Position numbers and translations under genes: made by a program
Shown: one piece after another, positions 7,574-12,546 of the stretch
Position numbering within the stretch: position 1 is the first letter of the stretch
Layout: each line of letters opens with the position of its first letter
Notes under the pieces: generated by a model
Told to the model about the DNA's origin: nothing
Database searches by the model: none
Seen by the model: only the letters and a program-made list of their open reading frames with translations
Assembly: GCA_016200595.1 (NCBI GenBank)
Contig: JACQEL010000632.1
Coordinates: forward strand, 1-12,546
DNA from: Deltaproteobacteria bacterium
GTDB lineage: Bacteria; Desulfobacterota; Binatia; Bin18
DNA: 12,546 nt
Reading direction: 5' to 3'

Positions 7574-7972
7574 ATGGCTCTGGTGAAACTCATCGACGAA
7601 GCCCAAGCCACTGCCAAGGTAAAAGCCATCTTCGACGACATCAAGCTGACCAAAGGGATTGAGCGGGTGCCGAATATCTGGCGTGCGCTGGCCAATCATC
7701 CCGATCATCTAGAAGTGACCTGGCAGAAACTCAAGACCATCATGCGACCGGGCAAGCTGGACATGCTGACCAAGGAGATCATTGCCCTGGCGGTATCGGT
7801 CACCAACGGGTGCGAGTATTGAATTAACTCGCACGCAGCCGCCGTGTTGCGGCTGGGTCTCGATAACGAAGGACTCGGGGAAGTGATTGCGGTGACGGAA
7901 CTGTTCAATGGGATGAACCGGATTGCTGACGGCTATCAGATCGAGCCGGATGTCAAGCCAACCGTTGAGTGA
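7574..7972 (+). CDS. AhpD-like (carboxymuconolactone decarboxylase family) probable selenoprotein, in-frame TGA = Sec83
   Basis: From ATG 7574, with AAGGAGG at 7563-7569, the frame runs 82 codons to TGA 7820-7822 and then 49 more codons to TGA 7970-7972, giving 132 residues if the first TGA is read as selenocysteine. The active site reads E68, then NGCEY (78-82), U83, INSH (84-87). Spacing E-11-C-2-U-3-H equals the AhpD signature E118/C130/C133/H137 of the mycobacterial enzyme, with the second cysteine replaced. The post-TGA part (AAAVLRLGLDNEGLGEV, TELFNGMNRIADGY) is typical of the family and reads without interruption. A hairpin 13 nt after the TGA fits a bacterial SECIS. Family members are thiol peroxidases or disulfide reductases; the substrate is unknown. 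A Cys-to-stop mutation or sequencing error is the alternative. Standard calling would truncate it at 7822. Confidence 0.85.
7836..7855 (+). promoter_or_regulatory. Candidate bacterial SECIS element
   Basis: CAGCCGC (7836-7842) and GCGGCTG (7849-7855) form a perfect 7-bp stem with the 6-nt loop CGTGTT. The stem begins 13 nt and the loop 20 nt after TGA 7820-7822, inside the coding region, where SelB-binding hairpins lie in bacterial selenoprotein mRNAs. A G among the first two loop bases and a GU in the loop agree with the loose bacterial SECIS consensus. No bulged U like that of E. coli fdhF is seen. Confidence 0.7.
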
Positions 7973-8044
7973 GCGATTGCTGTTTTCGTACAGTGCGGCA
8001 GGTGGAGCGGTTTCCGGTGATGTGAACGGGTGTCGTTCTGCGTG

Positions 8045-8078
8045 CACAATGGCTCTTTCTTGTTGAAGAGCCATTGTG
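8045..8078. terminator. Convergent hairpin terminator
   Basis: CACAATGGCTCTT (8045-8057) and AAGAGCCATTGTG (8066-8078) form a perfect 13-bp stem with an 8-nt loop. It lies in the 169-nt gap between the + strand AhpD-like gene and the - strand cyclase gene, so it can serve both transcripts. No long T run follows on either strand. Confidence 0.65.
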
Positions 8079-8141
8079 TGGCCGGTCAGCTTTGCGCTTT
8101 TGCCTGCGCCTGGATGGCAACTCGTGGCTGATCTTTGATCT

Positions 8142-10064
8142 TTACTTCAATCCCGCCTTGCGCAGTGCGGTAGCGAAGCGCTCCGTTACTACGGGATCTT
8201 TGATGGCGGAGCCAGCCACCCGCTTCCAACCCTCCACGGTAAACTGCGGCATGATCCGCAGCATTTCTGCCCCCTCAGCCTTGGCCTCCCCTTCCCGCCC
8301 GGACTCACTGTAGATAATTGCCAATCCCCAGTGAGCAGCCCAATAATCGGGGTTGTAGGTCAGGACTCGCTTGAGCGCAGCCATCGCCTCCTCATACCGT
8401 CCTGCATTGAGGTAGGCCTGACCTAAGGCGTTGAAGTGCTGCCACTGATGGGGATCGAGGCGTATAGCCTTCTTTGCCGCCTCGATAGCTTCCTCATACC
8501 GTCCCACAGCAATCAATAGAAAGGTCAGACTGTCATAGCCACCAGCATTATTGGGATCGAGGGCGATGGCACGTTCCATCTCAGCCGTGGCCTGTTCATA
8601 CTGCCTCTGCCACAGCTTGACGAAGCCCAATACTAAGTGGGGGCCGGGCAGAGTGTCATCCAGGACGACGGCCTGTTGGGCTATCTCAGTAGCGCGCTTC
8701 AGATTCTGCGGGTCCGCACTCCATTGCGAGAACCACTCCATCCAGTACGTAAAGCTCAGGCCGGCATATGCCGCGGCATACTGCGGGTCCAGCTCAATCG
8801 CTTTCTCAAACAGCTGCCGCGCCTGGAGATTCGTCTCTCTCGTCGTGCGCCACAAGAGCTGCCACCCGCGCAGGTAATAATCGTAAGCTTCCAAGTTGTT
8901 GGTGGGGGCGCGCTTAAACCGTTCCTGCTCTTCTGGCGCGAGATTCACTTTCAGCGCAAACACGATCTGCTGCCGGATCTCATCTTGCAGGGCGAATATA
9001 TCTTGCAGCGGGCGGTCATAGCGCTCGCTCCACAGATGCTGCCCCTGGAGCGCATCGATCAACTGCGCCGTGATGCGGACTTGGCTCTCACTCCGCCGCA
9101 CACTGCCTTCCACCACATACCGCACCCCCAGTTCCCGGCTGATGTCTTGTACCTTCATAGCCTTGCCTTTGTAGGTAAACGCCGAGTTGCGGGAGATGAC
9201 AAAGAGACTGGAGATTTTGGAGAGGTCGGTCGTGATGTCTTCAGTGATGCCCTCGCTGAAGTAGTCTTGGGAGGGATCATTGCCCATGTTGGCGAAGGGC
9301 AGCACCACAATCGAGGGTTTGTCAGGCAAAGGAAGCCCTGCGGAGGCAGGAAAATACCGGTCCTTAAGGAGTATAGCTGCGGTACTCACTACGACCAGTG
9401 ACAGCACCACAGCTACCCCTTGCCAGGTCCGCTTCTTGTGTTTGAGCTTTACCCGCTGGACTTGCAACGTCCGGCGGAGGCCCTTAGGCGGCTCAGGTAG
9501 CAGAGCGTACACCGGTTCTCGCTGGACAATGTTCTTTAGCTTGGGTTTTCCCAGAGCGATAACCGTGTCCAGGGGCAGCTTCTTCTCGATCTCTTTGTAC
9601 ACAGCCTGCGAGATGCAGATGGTATCCGGCTCGGCTAAGGCTTGCAGCCGGGAGGCCACATTAACCCCATCGCCTAGCACATCCCCGTTCTGTTGGATGA
9701 TGTCACCCAGATGAATGCCAATGCGGACGTGAATCTGCTCGGCTGATTCTTTCTCGGCATTGTAAGCACGGAATTGCGCTTGCACATGTTTGGCGCACTG
9801 CACAGCGTTGACGACTGAGGGAAAGTCCAGCAAGAACCCGTCGCCCATGGTCTTGATGACCTGGCCGTGATGCTCGGCTACGGCTTGCTGGATGACTTGG
9901 TTATGGACTGCGAGCACCCGCAGCGTACGAGCTTCATCGGTCCCCATCTGGCGGCTGAAGCCCACGATGTCGGTGAACATGATGGCGGCCAGCTTGCGGG
10001 TCTCTGCCGCCGTCTTTGCCGGGCTCTCTGCCATAGCGGCGATTATCCTGCCGGCTCCTCTCAT
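8142..10064 (-). CDS. Class III adenylate cyclase with TolB-like and TPR domains
   Basis: A 640-residue protein. The class III cyclase domain (about 24-185) has metal ligands D32 in FTDIVGFS and D75 in KTMGDGF. K71 and D128 are adenine-selecting residues, and N135 and R139 in VNVASRL are transition-state residues, so it should make cAMP from ATP. A basic stretch precedes one membrane helix (about 215-233). Residues about 250-372 match the TolB amino-terminal-like domain (SIVVLPFANM, DYFSEGITEDI, YVVEGSVRR). The rest (about 390-605) is a set of TPRs such as FEKAIELDPQYAAAYAGL and GRYEEAIEAAKKAIRLDP. The catalytic part is thus cytoplasmic and the TolB/TPR part probably periplasmic. The ATG at 10064 overlaps the TGA of the preceding gene as ATGA; an ATG at 10034 is a second candidate start. 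Confidence 0.92.
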   Translation of the reverse strand: MRGAGRIIAAMAESPAKTAAETRKLAAIMFTDIVGFSRQMGTDEARTLRVLAVHNQVIQQAVAEHHGQVIKTMGDGFLLDFPSVVNAVQCAKHVQAQFRAYNAEKESAEQIHVRIGIHLGDIIQQNGDVLGDGVNVASRLQALAEPDTICISQAVYKEIEKKLPLDTVIALGKPKLKNIVQREPVYALLPEPPKGLRRTLQVQRVKLKHKKRTWQGVAVVLSLVVVSTAAILLKDRYFPASAGLPLPDKPSIVVLPFANMGNDPSQDYFSEGITEDITTDLSKISSLFVISRNSAFTYKGKAMKVQDISRELGVRYVVEGSVRRSESQVRITAQLIDALQGQHLWSERYDRPLQDIFALQDEIRQQIVFALKVNLAPEEQERFKRAPTNNLEAYDYYLRGWQLLWRTTRETNLQARQLFEKAIELDPQYAAAYAGLSFTYWMEWFSQWSADPQNLKRATEIAQQAVVLDDTLPGPHLVLGFVKLWQRQYEQATAEMERAIALDPNNAGGYDSLTFLLIAVGRYEEAIEAAKKAIRLDPHQWQHFNALGQAYLNAGRYEEAMAALKRVLTYNPDYWAAHWGLAIIYSESGREGEAKAEGAEMLRIMPQFTVEGWKRVAGSAIKDPVVTERFATALRKAGLK

Positions 10065-10483
10065 TTGTCAACCGCAAGCTCTTCAATCTCTTGAGTAAGC
10101 CGAAGCAGATTCGGGCTGGTGAAGCTCATCTCCGGCGCAGGCACACGATTGCGTCTTATGTCGGGCGGAACATGCTTGTGATGAGGGAAGGTGACTGCCA
10201 ATACCGGGTCATGCGGATGAGGAAAGTCATCGTACCAATACAATCGCTCGTCACCCTCATAAACCTCGTACCCATATGAGGTGATCAAGCAGGCGTTGAA
10301 ATCCAGCTCTTCTCTCAGCCGCAGCCGGAAGCCGCGTAGAAACAGCACTTCCCCTTCAGCAATACCGGTGTAGGGACTGGCGGACCACACCGCAACAGTG
10401 GACCGCTGGACAGTGGGACGATCGAGCAATTCAGCAACGAAACGACTGTAGGCAACGAGTGATTGCAGGGGATTCTCGCTCAT
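10061..10483 (-). CDS. TumE-like (DUF6516) family protein, putative toxin
   Basis: 140 residues from ATG 10483. A TTG two codons further upstream is possible but lies inside the previous stop region. Features that recall the DUF6516/TumE family are a central beta-rich segment with LREELDFNACLITSYGYEVYEGD, an aromatic RLYWYDD, and the block DPVLAVTFPHHKHVPP followed by a C-terminal helix LTQEIEEL. TumE proteins are described as the toxin half of toxin-antitoxin pairs. The gene follows a small 89-residue gene by 2 nt and shares ATGA with the cyclase gene downstream. Family membership is by eye from these blocks, and toxicity is inference. No membrane segment or signal peptide is seen. Confidence 0.6.
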   Translation of the reverse strand: MSENPLQSLVAYSRFVAELLDRPTVQRSTVAVWSASPYTGIAEGEVLFLRGFRLRLREELDFNACLITSYGYEVYEGDERLYWYDDFPHPHDPVLAVTFPHHKHVPPDIRRNRVPAPEMSFTSPNLLRLTQEIEELAVDK

Positions 10484-10485
10484 GG

Positions 10486-10755
10486 TCAAGACAGGGGCTG
10501 ATAGCGCAACGTTTCAGCCACAGCTCGCTGTTTGATTTGTGCGGAGTAGGCTTGTTTGCGCCGCAGCCAGGTTTCGTAGATGCCCTTCCACCGGCTAAAG
10601 TCACTGCGGGTTTCGTCATGCTCGTCGTAGCGTACTAACTGACCTGATATGAGTGCCCCATAGAAGTCTTCGCTGAGGATGCCGTACTTCTCTTCATACA
10701 GGGTCAGGCGGCGTTCGAGTAATTTCATCTCGATCACCAGTTCATGAATTTCCAT
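10486..10755 (-). CDS. Small protein paired with the TumE-like gene, putative antitoxin
   Basis: 89 residues, charged and mostly helical in appearance: MEIHELVIEMKLLERRLTLYEEKYG forms a heptad-like helix, then SEDFYGALISGQL, and a second helix with RWKGIYETWLRRKQAYSAQI. AGAGGT lies shortly before the ATG. The stop TGA (10488-10486) is followed after 2 nt by the next ATG, so the genes are surely cotranscribed. Small helical partners of this kind precede DUF6516 genes in other genomes (recalled); the antitoxin role is inferred from position. I see no DNA-binding motif that I could name with confidence. Confidence 0.6.
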   Translation of the reverse strand: MEIHELVIEMKLLERRLTLYEEKYGILSEDFYGALISGQLVRYDEHDETRSDFSRWKGIYETWLRRKQAYSAQIKQRAVAETLRYQPLS

Positions 10756-10891
10756 GTTTACCTCTTGAGAGATTACCTCTTACCTCGGAGCTGCAAGTGG
10801 TGAGGAGGGAGGAAAGAAACGGAAAGGCCACGGCTCCAGCAGCAATGAAGAGCCCTGTAACAACCAGTGCGGTCCGAGAACGGTGGGACAC
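10742..10891 (-). CDS. Possible small membrane protein (49 residues), doubtful
   Basis: A GTG at 10891 opens a 49-codon frame: SHRSRT, then a hydrophobic run TALVVTGLFIAAGAVAFPFL (about residues 7-26) and a polar tail, ending at TGA 10744-10742. A basic N-terminus followed by about 20 hydrophobic residues resembles a membrane anchor. The frame overlaps the next gene by 14 nt. Upstream in the same frame 20-odd further open codons are closed by TAG on both sides, which could mean a decayed longer gene. The Shine-Dalgarno signal is weak. Nothing in it matches a family I know. Confidence 0.25.
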   Translation of the reverse strand: MSHRSRTALVVTGLFIAAGAVAFPFLSSLLTTCSSEVRGNLSRGKHGNS

Positions 10892-10975
10892 TGCCTACCC
10901 TACTGCCTTACGCAGCCCCGCTAAACTCTTCCACGAAGAAGAGGTTTGGCCGGAGGTGCTGAAAAACTACTCTCC

Positions 10976-11440
10976 TTAGTTGTGTACTTGTCCGCCTTTG
11001 TTTGCTTTTGCGTCTTCCTTCATGTCCTCCTTGGTAGCACGTGACGCTGCTCTTTTCCCTATTTTATCTTCCACCTTACTGTCTTGCTTAACAGCCTCCG
11101 TAGTGGCCCTTTCTTCATATTTCCCACCTATTTTGAGGTCACGGAAAGAGGCATTCTCCTGCTGCCTACTGCTACGGGTAGCCTGACGCGTCGCTGCTTT
11201 TTCTTCCTGCTTGCTGGTTTGTTTGGCAGAATGCGCACTGGTAGGATTGCTCTCCTTGTCGAGAATTTTGCTGGCGCTGTTGATCTTATACCCCCGGAAA
11301 GAACCCGAATGAGTGCCGCTGCTGAGAGAACCCGAATGAGCGCCGCTGCTAAGCCCAAATCCTCCATGGGCGAAAGCTTCGGGCAGCCTGAGCGCCAGGG
11401 CCAACGTCACACAGCAAAGAATAAACACAACTCTCTTCAT
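10976..11440 (-). CDS. Exported hypothetical protein, lysine/glutamate-rich with short repeats
   Basis: 154 residues with a clear signal peptide (MKRVVFILCCVTLALALRL, probable cleavage after EAFA at about residue 24). The mature protein starts HGGFGLSSGAHSGS and holds two copies of a nine-residue Ser/Gly/His unit. A long polar, probably disordered or helical region follows, with loosely repeated K-x-E-E-K/R-A-x-x-x-A-x-K/R segments (about 70-150). A strong GGAGGTG lies 8-9 nt before the ATG. No known domain is seen. It could be a periplasmic or surface protein. Its start region is separated from asnS by 139 nt, so it likely has its own promoter. Confidence 0.7.
   Translation of the reverse strand: MKRVVFILCCVTLALALRLPEAFAHGGFGLSSGAHSGSLSSGTHSGSFRGYKINSASKILDKESNPTSAHSAKQTSKQEEKAATRQATRSSRQQENASFRDLKIGGKYEERATTEAVKQDSKVEDKIGKRAASRATKEDMKEDAKANKGGQVHN
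11302..11350 (-). repeat. 27-bp tandem repeat, about 1.8 copies, inside the exported-protein gene
   Basis: The 23-nt block starting GAACCCGAATGAG at 11302 recurs at 11329 with one difference (T to C), a period of 27 nt, or nine codons. It encodes SSG-A/T-HSGS-L/F twice. Confidence 0.8.
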
Positions 11441-11579
11441 TGATCTGCACCTCCTTACTCAGTAGCGCAGATTATTGAGCCATCAATTCGAGGGCTCGTC
11501 AATATAGAAGAAAATCAGCAGGTCAAGGCACAGACAGATCAGGGTAGAGATCAGGCTATGGCAGGCTTTCGCCCCCTCT

Positions 11580-12546
11580 TTAGGGAGTCACGCGCTCCAA
11601 CATGCGCGGAAAGGGAATCGCCTCGCGCACGTGGTGCAACCCGCAGAGCCAGGTCACCATACGTTCGATGCCCATGCCGAACCCCGCGTGCGGGACCGAG
11701 CCGTAACGCCGGAGATCCACATACCAAGAGAACGCTTCTTCTGGGAGGTTGTGAGCACGAATCTTTTGTTGCAGGAGTGTGAGGTCATCTTCGCGCTGGC
11801 CACCACCGATAATCTCACCATACCCCTCTGGTCCTAATACATCCATGCACAACGCGACGCGTGGGTCGGCAGGATCAGCCTTCATGTAAAAGGCTTTGTT
11901 CTCGACGGGATAGCGGTGGATGATCACCGGTCGATCAAACGCTTCGGAAATCAGCGTTTCTTCGTCTCCGCCGAAGTCCGCCCCCCATTGGATCTCGACT
12001 CCTTTCTTTTGTAACAGCTCAATAGCTTCACCATAGCTGATACGCGGAAACGGCTTTTTCACGTGTGCCAGCTTACTGACGTCACGCTCCAGAGACGCCA
12101 GTTCAGTACGGCGGTTCGTCAGCACCTGTTGCACCACGTATGCAATAAAGTCTTCAGCCAGATCCATGTCGCCGTTGAGGTCGCAATAGGCGACCTCGGG
12201 CTCGATCATCCAAAACTCGGTGAGATGGCGACGAGTCTTCGATTTCTCTGCCCGGAAGGTCGGGCCGAAGCAGTAGACCTTGCCAAAGGCGAGAGCCCCA
12301 GCCTCCATATAGAGTTGTCCGCTCTGGGTGAGGTAGACCGTATCGCCAAAGTAATCGACCGGAAACAGCGTGGTCGTGCCTTCACACGCCGCCGGTGTGA
12401 AAATCGGCGCATCGAGCAGGGTAAAGCCCTGTCCGTCGAAATAATCCCGACAGGCTTTGATGACTTCGCTCCGTATCCGTAAAAGCGCATGCTGGCGCGC
12501 CGAACGGAGCCAAAGATGACGATGATCCAGCAAAAAGGCGACCCCA
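11580..12546 (-). CDS. asnS: Asparagine--tRNA ligase, C-terminal catalytic part (5' end beyond the window)
   Basis: The enzyme attaches asparagine to tRNA-Asn. The frame is open to the right edge: GVAFLLDHRHLWLRS, the normal junction after the N-terminal anticodon-binding OB fold, starts at base 12545. The missing part is therefore about the first 110 residues, and the TTG at 12533 is not the start. Class II motif 2 is seen in FRAEKSKTRRHLTEFWMIEP and motif 3 in GFGMGIERMVTW. The block DVLGPEGYGEIIGGGQRED and the WMIEPE sequence favour asparaginyl over aspartyl specificity. The C-terminus ...PFPRMLERVTP is complete with a normal stop at 11580-11582. Confidence 0.92.
   Translation of the reverse strand, partial: GVAFLLDHRHLWLRSARQHALLRIRSEVIKACRDYFDGQGFTLLDAPIFTPAACEGTTTLFPVDYFGDTVYLTQSGQLYMEAGALAFGKVYCFGPTFRAEKSKTRRHLTEFWMIEPEVAYCDLNGDMDLAEDFIAYVVQQVLTNRRTELASLERDVSKLAHVKKPFPRISYGEAIELLQKKGVEIQWGADFGGDEETLISEAFDRPVIIHRYPVENKAFYMKADPADPRVALCMDVLGPEGYGEIIGGGQREDDLTLLQQKIRAHNLPEEAFSWYVDLRRYGSVPHAGFGMGIERMVTWLCGLHHVREAIPFPRMLERVTP

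Noticed and set aside
7433..7822. A 129-residue reading ending at the TGA, started upstream of ATG 7574
   Set aside because: Its first 47 codons read through the hairpin cluster and have no family-like sequence. The strong AAGGAGG precedes ATG 7574, and ending at 7822 would remove half of the active site.
7574..7972. Pseudogene by nonsense mutation
   Set aside because: Possible, but a random stop at precisely the CxxC second cysteine, as TGA and not TAA or TAG, with an undamaged frame and a hairpin at SECIS distance, is less likely than recoding. It stays as the main alternative.
8637..9401. 254-residue + strand frame opposite the cyclase gene
   Set aside because: The - strand frame has all cyclase, TolB-like and TPR motifs; the + strand reading has none.
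10797..10979. 60-residue + strand frame in the gap, with a faint resemblance to an IS256-type transposase piece (W-x-x-x-Y-P-x-x-L-R-S)
   Set aside because: The resemblance covers only a handful of residues, no terminal inverted repeats or other transposase blocks are present, and no insertion boundaries can be seen.
11471..11502. Promoter-like TTGACG and AATAAT on the - strand upstream of the exported-protein gene, with a small GAGCC/GGCTC dyad between them
   Set aside because: The spacer is 20 nt, too long for a normal sigma-70 promoter, and alternative pairings have spacers of 14-16 nt with poor hexamers.

Overview
This window looks like chromosomal DNA of a Gram-negative bacterium with mid-to-high GC content. 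LpxC implies lipid A. A c-type-cytochrome-like gene end, an NtrY-type kinase, a TolB/TPR adenylate cyclase and an apparent selenoprotein fit the old 'deltaproteobacterial' groups, NC10/Rokubacteria or Tectomicrobia. That placement is inference; no rRNA or other phylogenetic marker was scored.

Left part (1-7217, + strand): after the tail of a probable cytochrome c domain gene and a long hairpin, seven genes run in one direction with gaps of 10-32 nt or a 4-nt overlap: yebC, ruvC, ruvA, ruvB, a DUF2905 membrane protein, an NtrY-like membrane histidine kinase, and a protein that fuses a response-regulator receiver to a complete LpxC. The layout suggests one operon joining recombination housekeeping genes to an envelope-sensing pair. 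The normal partner of NtrY is NtrX (receiver, AAA+ and DNA-binding domains). Here the receiver carries the committed enzyme of lipid A synthesis, so phosphorylation may act on the enzyme itself.

Middle (7218-8141): a 356-nt non-coding stretch holds two palindromic repeat clusters, then an AhpD/carboxymuconolactone-decarboxylase-like gene. This gene appears to stop at 7820-7822 (TGA) exactly where the second cysteine of the CxxC motif belongs. The frame continues for 49 more family-like codons, and a perfect 7-bp hairpin lies 13 nt past the TGA. The simplest reading is a 132-residue selenoprotein with a C-x-x-Sec active site and a bacterial SECIS. A convergent hairpin terminator follows.

Right part (8142-12546, - strand): an operon of a small protein, a TumE-like (DUF6516) putative toxin and an adenylate cyclase with TolB-like and TPR domains. 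The toxin-like and cyclase genes share an ATGA overlap. Upstream lie an exported repeat-containing hypothetical protein and the C-terminal three quarters of asparaginyl-tRNA synthetase, cut by the window edge.

The two most notable items are the probable selenocysteine gene, which standard gene calling would truncate, and the receiver-LpxC fusion beside an NtrY-like kinase.
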